Of a stretch of DNA of 64,000 nucleotides, positions 52,801 through 63,781 are shown one piece after another. The translations under genes were made by a program, and so were the position numbers. The DNA comes from Bombyx mori. Taxonomy: Eukaryota > Arthropoda > Insecta > Lepidoptera > Bombycidae. Position 1 is the first letter of the stretch; the number at the start of each line of letters is the position of its first letter. The stretch lies in contig NC_085119.1 of the NCBI RefSeq assembly GCF_030269925.1, positions 9,337,001 through 9,401,000 of the forward strand, in the 5' to 3' direction. The notes below the pieces were generated by a model, which ran no database searches, was not told the DNA's origin, and saw nothing but the letters and a program-made list of their open reading frames with translations.

Positions 52801-55484
52801 GAGAGATGAGTGAGTATGAGAAAACCATTTTATGACTAAAACAATATTAGTTTGAGCAAGCCGAAAGCTTCACGGAGAAAGACATAATATATCTTGTTAA
52901 GGGAAGTACATGAAAAGTGAATAGTCTTGGTTGATAGCAAAATGGTTGTACCCATAGCAATGTCTACGTTCAGCAGGCAGGCCGTAATCGTGTCTGACAC
53001 CGTCGGCAATAAATAAAAAATAGAAGTCGCAAACATCTGTTATTGAATTATCAGTCAACAGCACAATATTCCTGCGAATACATTTTTACCTTTAATACGA
53101 CTGTACATCATTGTGAATGTTACAAATGTTAGTTTCTCTCGTGACTAAGTTTTGTATATAAACATGTATGAATCTGTGAATAAATTTTAGTTATCTTCAT
53201 GGAAAAACATTGAAAATTTTGTAGTATGTCGTTTTTAGATTTCCTTACTTTTCTTCTAAGACGTAATCGAACGAAAAGTCAATTATAAAAAGTAAATAAT
53301 CTGATCTTTACTTTTCAAATGTAATAAAAGGTTACGGACACTTCAAGTTCAATTAAAAAGTACGATTCTATCTCGCAGTTAATGTTACATTTCTCGACGT
53401 TTCGAACAATCCTTCGTTTTCATTATTACGAGTACGCTGAATACTGAAGATCGAAAAGTAAATATTAGAAATCCGGGAAAGTACAACGTAAAACCGTTTT
53501 ATATTAACGACGTGGATTCACCCGTATTGTCAAAATTATTGCTTACTTCAAATAACAGACAAATGGAATTTATGTGTTTTGCTCACATATTTAACTTAAA
53601 GGCGTTTGACATTTTTAAATAATGATGAAAATCAGTTAATTTTGAGAGTTATAATTTATTTTGTTATTATTTTAATCGTGGGTAAATTATTGTGTTATTT
53701 TGAAAACTTTTCATTGTTTTGAATTAGACTAAGCGGTAATTTAGATAAGAGCGGGTAACACCGAATGGAATTGCGATTGTCATGGCAAGCATCAACTCAT
53801 GCTATTCTTTTCCTGACAGCAGTTGCATGGTCATACACAAACCCATCGGTTCTAAATCTCTAATCATGATTTCAATATCTGATTGTTTAAGTATTTTATC
53901 CGTCTGTATAATTAAGATAGTGAAAAGTAAACACTACAGTTTATATATTTCGCGGTTTCCTGAAGCTCCAACATCCATCATAAATTCCTGTGCAATAAAT
54001 TCCTGGGGTTCAAGAATCAACTACCATATGCGACAGCTTGGCTCTCGACCCGTCGATATAATTTTTTTTTAACTGAAATAACAAATCTTTAATTTTAATT
54101 ATGATCAACACTATAATATGTATCTTGAATTTGAAATATGTGGTACTAAATGTGACTTAACAATTGCGAACAATAACTCCAACATGGAAACCCAGGATAT
54201 ATGTACGGCATAAACGGATATCAGGGTGCGTACCATACACTTATGGTTCCACTTTATTATGACAACTTTGATATGAGTGAACGATTAGAAAGAAGATGCA
54301 ATTGATTTGGAATGGTCATTTTTGCGACTAACTGTTTAACTACTAGAATTGTAGTAATATCCCAAACATTCTAATTACCATTTTAATAAGTTTACACCTG
54401 ATAAGTTGGTTTGTATTGTAAATGCTCTGTATAAAAAAAAAGTGGGAATATCCTTATATTAATCCGTGTAGTATAGACAAAATTATTGATTTTACTCAAT
54501 TTTATCTTTATTAATATAATTTTAAGGTTCGGTTAAACTTTATAGTTAACAGGCATTACTTTTCTGTTTTCCACTGTTTTTTAATCGAAATATATTACAA
54601 TTTTTGGCGTATCTGATTATGTTGCAAAAGTATTTTTTAAATGTTATGTATACAAAATGTGGAATGGTAGAAAAACAATGTGTACAATGTTTCATTGAAT
54701 TAAGGTAACAAATCCATTAAATTCAGAGACATTTTGCAAATTCAATATAAATAAAATATGGACAGTAACAGGTCATGTTTCAATCAAATAGCATACAATT
54801 GTGGCGTATGGGAACTGTCATCTCTATATTAGAATTAATGACTCTAAATGAGGACTTAATGCTTTTAGTAGTTACATTCAGAATCGGCGTCACCTAATGT
54901 GTATGCGTACCCACACCTTATGAAAGGTACGTACCGAACTAATAGTAGATTAGGAAATAAATTCCCTGCGGCTTAATGGCTCTGGCCTAATTTATTTAAC
55001 GTCAAGAGGATCGGGTGACGCTAATTTAATTGTAAGTGAATTAAGGCCACCTTCGAGAATATTGTGACTCCGCCCTTACGTTGAGTAAGCAATAAATACA
55101 TCATGTAATGTGTACGTCACGGGCGCAAACGTTTCCATGTAATATATTACACACATGGTGAGTGAAATACTTACATCGCGGTGATATTTATGGACCTATA
55201 AATGTATTACGAATTCGGGTCTTATGAACTAAGGTCGTGTATCAATATTAGTACGTTTATGTTGCCATTCATTTTGTTGGCTCGTTGAATAATGGTTACA
55301 GGTATAGAGAAATCTTGTTAGAAATGTCTTCTAAATCTTGCATACTTAGAATTAATTTGGTAGATATCTTTGTTATATTAGTCGAGAGTCGTGATTCGAT
55401 CAATGGTAAGTAATTTGCGAGGTTGTACTGTCTGGTGTTTCCTTTGTTTTTATGCGGAAAAGTATATTTATTTTCATGTTTTTA
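52801..55484. other. Long unassigned stretch; possible regulatory patch near 55.0 kb
   Basis: No gene recognised. The 96-codon frame at 53782-54072 lacks a domain. At 54975-55140 a GC-richer patch combines CCTAATTTATTTAACG, GCTAATTTAATTGTAAGTG and TGTACGTCACGGGCGC (a CRE-like TACGTCA), a mix typical of enhancers. There is no direct evidence of activity. Confidence 0.4.
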
Positions 55485-55725
55485 CTGGTGGTAGGACCTC
55501 TTGTGAGTCCGCACGGGTAGGTACCACCACCCCGCCTCTTTCTGCCGTGAAGCAGTAATGCGTTTCGGTTTGAAGGGTGGGGCAGCCGTTGTGACTATAC
55601 TGAGACCTTAGAACTATATCTCAAGGTGTGTGGCGCATTTACGTTGTAGATGTTTATGGGCTCCAGTAACCACTTAACACCAAGTGGGCTGTGAGCTCGT
55701 CCACACATATAAGCAATAAAAAAAA
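55485..55725 (+). repeat. Bm1 SINE, 5'-truncated (3' half)
   Basis: Starts CTGGTGGTAGGACCTCTTGT and ends ATAAGCAATAAAAAAAAT. It has the same internal start as the 47963 copy. Confidence 0.95.
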
Positions 55726-57295
55726 TATGTAAAGAACCTAAAAATTATTTAAGCTTAGGTGAATTTTTAAATCATATACTGATCTTTATCTTGATCATGT
55801 ATAGGACTGAAGTCTGCAATTACAATGTTTAGAGCAAACGGATCTGTCGTCCTTCTGTCACCTTTATTTCGGGTGCGACTGAAACTCGATGACTCCACAA
55901 ATCTAGGTAAATATTTGAAAATAAAATTAATAGTACTCGAGAGTTAGTTTAGTTGAACATTAAACAACAGTCCAATTCTGGAAAGGTGAAGGTACGTAAC
56001 GTCTCAGTCATTAGTTGGGTTGGGTTGCGTTCTTACCCTTTTCAAAGTGGGCGCGCTTGTCGGTGAAGGACTGAATTATTTAGTGGCCACGCGCCGTCGG
56101 TCGGTACGTATGACGTTTATCACTGCCCTTACTCGCGATTTAACCAATTATTGACATACGGTCAACTAGGAATCGTAATCGAATTTTATTCGATTTATTA
56201 CGTTCGGTGCTTTATGAAGTAATAAATCTTATAAAAACGTAGGTAACCGAGAAATATAAATGGGTAAACATTTTTTCACATATAAATTTCTTCGACGGTT
56301 TTATTTGGATTTGACTTGCGACTTGATGATTGGGTCGCGCGTAGAACTCATAGTTGCATTCGTGGGAAATACTTGATTCTATTTAATATTCGAGGCATGA
56401 ATATTGAATGTATAGTGTGGATGACGTCTGACGTGTGTATCATTCCAGCTGCAGGTCTATGAATGCGGTGTTCCCGGAACGCAAACTAGTCGGACGTGCT
56501 TCGCGTCTCTCGCGTGTTCTTCGGTTAATTTCGGATGTTTGCTTCTATTCAACATACGAATTACGTTTACAGAACACGCCGCCGGCTGCGAAGTTTGCAA
56601 GATAAATAGTCCTTGACAAGTCGAACGTCTGTACATACAATATTTTTCGTAAAAGGTGCCATTACTTTTTTCGGTTGTCAAGATTATGACTATCATTTTT
56701 TCGCGAATACGGATGTTACTACGAATAATGAAACGTAACGCATATGACTATAAAAATGTACTAAAAGTCAGACAAGTATTTTTTTATGTAAATGACAGTT
56801 TTATTTATTAGTTAGAATGCCAATAAAATCCTGGATCGAACTGCGCCTAACTGAGTCTTCTTACAGCCCACCTGATATTAAATGTGGCAACGAAGCCACT
56901 ATCTACATGTCAAACTAGCAATTGCTTTACATCGTTTAAGCACACTCATATAATATGCACAATCATAATAACATGCGGTTGTATTCATACCGTGTAACGC
57001 ATCTATCCAGAGGTACGATTGTATGATAACCTTACATAATAAATTCAAGTTTTATTTCATTATATCTGGACCTTTGTTCTACCGAGTAATAAACTAGCTT
57101 AGTGAAAGTGCTTCTCTTAGTAAATTGTTACTAGAAACTAGTTATCAGCGATGATACGATTGCAATATTCATACTAAAGCGTCCTCAACTTCCACTATAG
57201 TAGCTGCTGTCTTCCCACAGCACAACCAAATTCAAACAACCCAGCATCGTAGCCGTAACAGATTTATTGCAGTCGACTCGTCGCACTCTGTGGTC
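55726..57295. other. Unassigned sequence with GC-richer patches
   Basis: A patch at 55985-56140 (AGTGGGCGCGCTTGTCGGTG, GCCACGCGCCGTCGGTCGGT) and the possible exon at 56449 are the notable parts. At 56862-56905 a Bm1 scrap (CAGCCCACCTGATATTAAAT) lies in minus orientation. Confidence 0.4.
56449..56616 (+). other. Possible exon, two open frames
   Basis: After GTGTGTATCATTCCAG, a reasonable acceptor, the sequence becomes GC-richer. One frame is open for 55 codons (LQVYECGVPGTQTSRTCFAS) to a TGA at 56614-56616. A second frame has an ATG at 56459 and encodes 48 residues (MNAVFPERKLVGRASRLSRV) to a TAA at 56603-56605. The minus strand is also open. With three open frames the coding strand is undecided, and GC-rich sequence gives long frames by chance. 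No known family. Confidence 0.25.
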
Positions 57296-57472
57296 CTGTG
57301 TGCTTAGTGCGAGTTTTTTAACGTTCTCGATAGCGTAAAAGTTAACCCCATTTTGTATGCAGTTGGAACAGCGCCCCTAGCGGCAAACGTAGACAAACGT
57401 TCCGACTCCATACAAATATGAGCTAACTTTTACGCTATCGAAAACGTTAAAAAACTCGCACTAGGCACACAG
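57296..57472 (-). mobile_element. 177-bp palindromic MITE, copy B
   Basis: Same length and ends as 17264-17440 but inverted: CTGTGTGCTTAGTGCGAG on the left and its inverted match (CTCGCACTAGGCACACAG) on the right. The core holds CAGCGCCCCTAGCGGC (57369-57384). Its arms match each other better than those of copy A, suggesting a younger or less damaged copy. Confidence 0.92.
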
Positions 57473-57561
57473 TACTACGAAACCTCACTGCGTCATCACG
57501 CCGCTACAGTCTATCGCTGCGTTGTCACATATGTAGTAGCTCCAGTGTTTTTTATATTTTA

Positions 57562-57745
57562 TTTTTTATTGCGTTGATAGGTGGACGAGCTCACGGCCCA
57601 CCTGGTTATCGAAGCCCATAGACATCTACAACGTAAATGCCGCCACCAACCCTGAGATATGAGTTCTAAGGTCTCAGTATATTTACAACGGCTGCCCCAC
57701 CTTTCAAACCGAAACGCATTACTGCTTCACGGCAGAAATAGGCAG
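57562..57745 (-). repeat. Bm1 SINE fragment
   Basis: ATTGCGTTGATAGGTGGACG through CTTCACGGCAGAAATAGGCA, with the AAGTGGTTACTGG segment shortened. It stops abruptly mid-body and is followed by a different repeat-like piece (CAGTTTCACCAGAACGGGTG at about 57820-57840). Confidence 0.9.
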
Positions 57746-58243
57746 TACCTAGTTCGTGAACTTTTCACAGAACTTTTTTTAATGAATGAAGGATTACTGG
57801 TGGTAGTCCTGAGACTTTTCCAGTTTCACCAGAACGGGTGGGCGAGCACGGGCTCATTTTTCATATTTTCACAGAACTTGATCACAATTGATTTCCAGTA
57901 GTCTAATTCTAGTATAATACAGCGCTAAATTGAGTGTCATGACTTTCGGTATCGGTGGGGAGTTATATCGATCCAGTAGCTATTATAGATTTCAAGAAAT
58001 CCGGCAATTACATTGATTTGCACTAACGACAATTTTAAGATAAATTTGCATACACTATTATACAAAAATTTATAGATACTTTTACGAATTAAAAACGTCA
58101 AGAATAATAAAATGACAGTAAAAAACACAAGATTTAACCGTTAAAATAGTTTTAATTATATCTACCATTCGTGGAAATCGAATAAAATATTATTATATAA
58201 TAGAAAGTTTTTTATATACTCCTATTTTATGGACGGTTAGACA
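57746..58243. other. Unassigned sequence
   Basis: TTTTCACAGAACTT occurs twice (57764 and 57868 regions) around a GC-richer CACCAGAACGGGTGGGCGAG segment. Possibly a small retroposon scrap. No gene. Confidence 0.35.
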
Positions 58244-58310
58244 TATTACGCACGGGTAGGCATCACTATCCTGCCTATTTTCGTTGCAGTAGTCATATGT
58301 TTCGGTTTGA
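58244..58310 (+). repeat. Bm1 SINE relic
   Basis: TTACGCACGGGTAGGCATCA, TATCCTGCCTATTTTCGTTG and ATGTTTCGGTTTGAAGGGA follow the Bm1 body. Confidence 0.75.
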
Positions 58311-59127
58311 AGGGAAGGAATGCCTTTATTGCGCGCTTATTAACAGCGCTTCGGAATATCTTTTTGAGGTTTCCATGCTCAAATACTGAATTTCTGTTCA
58401 TAGAGTGATCATATTTCTAAAAAAATACGAACCCTGTATTATGATTGAATGATTTGATCTAACTTTATTAAAACGACAATTCTATGCACTTACCTCTGCA
58501 TGTCCCTATTAATTTAATAATGTAAACAATTATACGTATATTGAGATAAATAGATAAAAGATCGAAAACGATGAGTTTTGATCGTAGTCATTTCTATCGG
58601 TAAACACAAACAGACTTGCTTATTCGCTAGTTAGGATTACACGGGACAAACGGCGAGCATTTCATGAATTCCGACATCAATTTCGGAAATCACTATTGGA
58701 GTCATTTGCATCCGGCGACGGAAACGGTTCGGACGAAACAAGCCTCTTAATTTGTCTCTAATTGGTTTTTCAATAACCGGAACTTAATGTGTTTCATTAG
58801 ATTACTTTTAATTACGAAGCCATATCGAGCAAGGTTTTAGAAGTGCCAACGGCATATGTAATTTAGTATTTAAGTGGCTAAAATACTACCTGTCGGGAAA
58901 CTCCAAACATTTTAAATGTTAATTAATTTAACGTATCAAAATATGCTTATTTCTTAGCACTCTGCGTTAAACAACCTTAATGATAGGATCCGGATACCTA
59001 CACAATAACTTACATTATGTCACAAACTTCATGTAAAAAGTCTGAATTTTATTGCATAAATTACTCACATTTTAGAAGTATTTCAGCCGAGCTTATTTAC
59101 ATTTGTGAGGCAATGTAAGCTCGCACC
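58311..59127. other. Unassigned sequence with possible enhancer
   Basis: At 58625-58830 a GC-richer block holds the POU octamer ATTTGCAT (58704-58711), GCATCCGGCGACGGAAACGG, and several homeodomain-type TAAT sites, including TAATTGG (58759-58765). A frame of about 57 codons also crosses it (RITRDKRRAFHEFRHQFRKS), ending at a TAA near 58755. Coding exon and conserved regulatory element are both possible. Confidence 0.35.
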
Positions 59128-59302
59128 TAGATATTTCTGCCGCGACAGCAGCAATGCAGCAATGGGTCAAACATTATATCATGAAAATGAAGCTTAGACC
59201 TCATATTTTAAGGCAGTTTGGTGGGTGGTCACGTAGTGAAGCCTGTTGCCTCTAGTAACTACTTAACACCGGGTTAGCCATTAACTCATTAACCCGTCAA
59301 CG
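59128..59302 (+). repeat. Bm1 SINE relic
   Basis: Heavily diverged: ATTTCTGCCGCGACAGCAGC, AAGCTTAGACCTCATATTTT, GTAACTACTTAACACCGGGT. Only the order of segments identifies it. Confidence 0.65.
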
Positions 59303-59649
59303 CTAGACATGTGAGGCTAGACATGATACATACATTTATTATGTATTATATGTCTAAAATATTATTAGGAACTCATTTAACACAAATGATTCATAAGCAA
59401 ACCCAAAAGGGGCTTATTTTTTAAATGAAAACACGTAAAATTTGTTAAGTTATTTGTTAAGGAAATTTATTAATATATTCCTTTTAATACTATATAAACT
59501 ATTATATGTATGTATCTATGTATGTATCTGTGTATATATGTATGTATGTATATGTTACTGTGATTGTGTATATAGGTATATATATACTTTTTTGTGTATG
59601 TATTCGTAACTTAATATAAATTTCATTGCACCTACCACTATTTACTCTG
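59303..59649. other. AT-rich spacer with (ATGT)n microsatellite
   Basis: Imperfect TATG/TATC tetranucleotide repeats at 59505-59560. Nothing else. Confidence 0.6.
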
Positions 59650-59743
59650 CACTACCTTTGGTTAACTGGTAAAGAATGCCTTAGGCATTAAGTCCGCCAA
59701 TGTAAAATTTACATGAAGTGTAATAAATAAATAAATAAATAAT
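59650..59743 (+). repeat. Non-LTR 3' end with (AAAT)n tail
   Basis: GGTTAACTGGTAAAGAATGC, CTTAGGCATTAAGTCCGCCA, then TGTAATAAATAAATAAATAA, a very common lepidopteran LINE end with a simple-repeat tail. Only the last 100 bases are present. Confidence 0.75.
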
Positions 59744-60076
59744 TTGGGAACATAACAAACAAAGCTTTAATTAAATGTTTACTCGTATTTGATAATTCTT
59801 TATAAACGAAGAGATAATCCGTAATTATTGCGCAAGTGTCAATGTTTAATCGCATCAGAATCGATTGAAAGCTTAATGGAATTGTTCCGAAACACGGTAA
59901 GCGTCTGCTGCATGAGGTGGTTCGTGTATCAGGGCTTCAACGGAAGTTGTACCGTTTCCGTCATAATTCAGCGATCGTGGTTGCCATAGCGAAGCTTGAG
60001 TATTTGAGGTACATGCCTACATAATTGATATTTAGATTAGGCAATGTAAATAATATCAAATATTGATTTAAATTAA
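59744..60076. other. Unassigned; small GC-richer open frame
   Basis: At about 59830-59990 a plus-strand frame is open for 54 codons, with an ATG at 59876 (MELFRNTVSVCCMRWFVYQG), to a TAG. GGTAAGCG inside it could be a splice donor. Not recognised; low confidence. Confidence 0.25.
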
Positions 60077-60303
60077 CGGCCGTCTGGTGTAGTGGTAAGT
60101 GACATGGTCACTACACAAAGGGGTCGCGGGTTCGAATCCCGCCAAGGGGAAGATATTTATATGATAAATTAATGTATGTGTATAATAAAAATCTTACATT
60201 TATTTCCGTTATCTGGTACCTGTAACACAAGTTCTTTACGAACTTATCACGGGACCAGTTAACGTGGCGTGATTGTTAGTAAATATTTATTTATTTATTT
60301 TAT
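60077..60303 (+). repeat. tRNA-derived SINE, third type
   Basis: Head with A box GTCTGGTGTAGTGGTAAGTG and B box GGTTCGAATCC (60129-60139). The body then runs CGTTATCTGGTACCTGTAAC, CTTATCACGGGACCAGTTAA and an (ATTT)n-type tail. The tRNA-like part is well preserved, but the two ends of the acceptor do not pair, and the unit continues into a SINE body, so it is not a tRNA gene. The simple-repeat tail suggests an RTE- or CR1-like partner LINE. Confidence 0.85.
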
Positions 60304-60878
60304 TTATATTGCAATGTATAAGTTTGTTCATGTTTCTTCTTACTATGAAAGTTTATTGATTAGTTAATCGTTTTGTTAGTTAGGAACAATCAATCAGTTC
60401 AGGATTTTCTCTTAATAGCTCGAATACAACTAAATTCATGTTAAAGTTGGTGAACAATGTTTTCTTTGTTTGAAAAAACTAGTAGAAGTAACTCACCAAC
60501 CAAATAGTTTTTAACTAGACACGAGTAATTTTTTATTAGAGATATAATTACTTTTTGCATTTCACTACAGCGCTTACTAAAGTATTAACTTTCAAAAACA
60601 CACTCAGTTGTTAGTATCTCATCAGAATAAACATCGAGCGCCCTTCCGTAGGAATTTCCCAAATTAGCTATAAAGAATTTCTTTCGCAACAAATATTTTA
60701 ATTTCATAAGAAAGCCACGCTTTTGACGTCATATAGCTTACGATTCAGGGGATTTCAGAGATTTTTGTTAACGATACCCTTGGTTTCCGTAAACGAGTTC
60801 GTTAATTATTACTATTACTATTACTATTAACTATTAGAAAATTAATATTACTTTGGTCTTTTTATGAAATAAAAACTA
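60304..60878. other. Unassigned sequence
   Basis: A (TTACTA)n-like run at 60803-60833. Nothing else recognised. Confidence 0.4.
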
Positions 60879-61312
60879 CTAGTGGTCGCCCGGTAGTCGA
60901 AATTCGACTATAATTAATTGAAATTATAAGTTTGTACACTATTATGATTCTATTTTCAAAGACTATTACACTTCTATAATCACAAATTTCGCTAAGACTA
61001 CACTACAGAAAAGTATTAATAACGACAAACAATATTTAATCTATTCTCAATTTGACCACAGACGGTAAGAACAAAACTTTGATAATAAATAAATAGTATG
61101 CATGCATGTGTGCGTCAAATACATGGTAGTGTGTGTAATGTTTTCTTTATTGTTTTTTTTTTGTATCTTTTATGCATTATTTAAAAAAAATATTAGCATT
61201 GTGCACTTCTTTTCTATATTCTCTATAAGTGTGGAAATTTTCAAACTCCTCCGTCCGCGCAATTTTCGTAAAAACGGATACAAAGTTTTTGCTTCACGTA
61301 TTAATATGTAGA
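60879..61312 (-). mobile_element. Non-autonomous Helitron, copy 2
   Basis: Minus-strand ends: 5' TCTACATATTAATACGTG after A, 3' hairpin AGTCGAATTTCGACT, then ACCGGGCGACCA and CTAG before T. Colinear with copy 1 (32913-33330) with small indels, for example an extra segment near 60955-60970. The short plus-strand open frame inside is chance. Confidence 0.9.
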
Positions 61313-61867
61313 TACTTCAATCAGGTACTTCACGAGCAAAACAACTATTATAACCGGTCGTAATGTTTTGATTGACGAACCCATTTTTGCTGGTTTGTTA
61401 GAATCGGTTTAAATCTGCGATAATCACTTTAGAATTGTGCAGTGTTTATCGTTGTTTTGCTGGCCGCGAATTGCGTTCCGAGCCGTCGGGCGTCTTGCAA
61501 CTCTTGCAAACTCTAAATAACAAAGTGGGGTGAGCGGATGGCTGAAAACAAATAGCCGACCTTTTGCCTTCTTTATGAGACCCTTGTTAACTTGTCCTTA
61601 ATAAATTATTTATTTCGTACGGCGCGCGACGGTGTTTCTTATCCAGTTTTTTTTTTTTTTAAATTTCATTTATTATTTCCGAACAAGTTTTAACGACGGG
61701 TTGTATAATGGCTGGAATTCATTACGCGGTCAAAGTTTTCATGGTTCGATAAAATATTTTAATCGTTATGGTTTCCTTTTTACGTTGTTTTACGGATAGG
61801 AGTTTGCCTTAACATTAAGATAATTTCAGGTAAAAGGAATCGTTTGCTACTAATCTATAATTACTAA
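61313..61867. other. Unassigned sequence with CpG-richer patch
   Basis: At 61440-61520, GCTGGCCGCGAATTGCGTTC and GAGCCGTCGGGCGTCTTGCA stand out. No long frame. Possibly regulatory. Confidence 0.35.
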
Positions 61868-62844
61868 TCTATACTAATATTATAAAGCTGAAGAGTTTGT
61901 TTGTTTGTTTGTTTGTTGGAACGCGCTAATCTCAAGAACTACTGGTCCGATTTAAAAATTATTTCAGTGTCAGATAGCTCATTTATTGAGGAAGGCTGTA
62001 GGCTATATAAAATTACGCTAAGACCAATACAAGCGTAGCACCAATAAATATTGTTTCAAAATCGGGTTTTTTTTCTTTTTTGAGAGCTTCCGCTCCGTGC
62101 ACTGCGGAAACGGTTAAAGTTTCGCTAAAGTAATGTATGACAGAATTGTTCTCCTTTAAAAAATAAAAAAAAAGTCTGCGACAGCATATTAGACCTATAT
62201 GTTAAGGTTGGCTCACTATAACGTTTTCTATGCTAACCAAATTTATTCTAAAATAAAGCAGTATTTGTGAAGGTGTTTTTATGAAGATGATATTAATCCC
62301 TATAAATACCCTATAAATACGTTATTCATTACAAGTATTTAATTTTAAAGGATATTTACCCGCACTTGATTTTAATGAGTATTTCGTTATGAGTATTTTA
62401 ATGAGTATGAGAAGATATCGCAGTTTTAAAATAACATCGCAGCAAAATTACTATCAAGCGCGTAATATTGATGTACATAGAATGTACACAGATGCACAGA
62501 ATAAGAACAATAACAAGAAACACACAAATCACTTCAAGATAGGCCTTGAAAATTGTGGATTTTTGTGAATTTCTCCAGAATCCCATCATCAGGTCTTGAT
62601 GATTACAGAACAATTCGGGAAGTCTACCCTACAAAAAACAGAAAAGAGAATTATCAGAATCGGTTCAAGCATTGTCGAGAAATCGATGAACACATATAGA
62701 TAAAAAATGGTGGTCGAATCGATAGCCTCCTCTTTTGAAGTCGGTTAAAAAGCGTGATTGTGGTACTTTAAATAGCTCCTTAACGTTCTATTATTCAAAA
62801 ATATTTTCATTTTTTACGTAAATGAAGTCGCAGGCAAAAGCTAG
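61868..62844 (+). mobile_element. Composite Helitron-like element
   Basis: Begins with TC after A (TCTATACTAATATTATAAAG), followed by (GTTT)n and CGCTAATCTCAAGAACTACT, and ends GAAGTCGCAGGCAAAAGCTAG before T. These are the ends of a very common lepidopteran repeat that is usually only a few hundred bases. The extra length, and GAATCGATAGCCTCCTCTTTTGAAGTCGG at about 62715-62745, the end of another repeat, suggest a nested insertion or two fused copies. Confidence 0.55.
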
Positions 62845-63534
62845 TTATTTATATAAATTTATCTTAGTTTTAAATGTTGTAGTTTATATATTATTATATA
62901 TGTCCAGTGATTGCATCTCCAACAAGTCTTTGTTTGTAGGAGCTAATGCTCTCTAAATAAAATTAGCCTTTTATTGATTCAATTAAGTGTAAATATGGCA
63001 ACATCGACTGCTCTATCGATTCTTGAAACAATACAGTAGTACTCAGTAATGTTTTCAGTTTTGTTTCCGTGCTTGTCACCTGATTGACGGCGGCGAATAC
63101 TAAAACAGAAGGCATTAATTAAATTTCGCAACAGAAAACTTTTTCGTATCTCGAAACTCCATTGTTCGTTTGGTATTAATTTAACCGGAATCACAACAAA
63201 AAGTGTGTCACGGCTCACGGCCCAGTACACGTTTGCCCGTAAAGGAGGATAAACAACGTCGTCGTGCCGCTATATTTGCCGGAAAGATTTCCCGTTTCAG
63301 TCGCACGAAGAAAATGTGTTTGATTTATCAGCACTTGAGGCCGGACCTTCCGTTCGCTATAAATTTTATTGTGTTATGATTTAGGGACGCGTGCGATGTT
63401 ATGGTAAACACTTGGCTCTTTGTGTTTGTTACGTGATTTATTCCGTTTCGGGCATAGCTCTAGATGCTGTCAATACTCAACTCTGAATAAGATACCATAG
63501 ATCATTCACGGTATGAACTCTAAAATTTAGTAAG
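62845..63534. other. Unassigned sequence
   Basis: A GC-richer patch at 63230-63400 (CAACGTCGTCGTGCCGCTAT, GGCCGGACCTTCCGTTCG). The 83-codon minus frame at 62979-63230 has no recognised domain. Confidence 0.4.
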
Positions 63535-63781
63535 ATAGCACATATCCTCCTCCTCGCGTCGTTTTCCTCATTACTGAGGGTCGAGACTCCCCCGCTGCAT
63601 CAGTTTCTCCCGTACGACTTCCCTCCATCTGCCGCGATCCTTTGCTTCATGAAGGGCATTGTGGAAATTGATACTCAGAGAAGATCGTATTTGGTCCGAC
63701 CATCTCGTGGGACTGCGTCCTCTGGGACGTTTGCCATCTACCTTTCCTGTCACCATCAGCTGTTCAAGATATAGCACATAT
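63535..63781 (-). mobile_element. RTE-like LINE 3' end with 11-bp target duplication
   Basis: ATAGCACATAT at 63535-63545 and 63771-63781 flanks the insert 63546-63770. The minus strand encodes GKVDGKRPRGRSPTRWSDQI and EAKDRGRWREVVREKLMQRG, ending at a stop near 63573, then a short 3' UTR ending ACGCGAGGAGGAGG without an A tail. A 225-base, 5'-truncated copy of the same family as 50018-50415. Confidence 0.93.

Noticed and set aside
55998..56030. Telomere-like TTGGG repeats
   Set aside because: Only two or three units, and the moth telomere repeat is TTAGG.
60077..60150. A tRNA gene with good A and B boxes
   Set aside because: The acceptor ends do not pair, and the unit continues into a SINE body with a simple-repeat tail.
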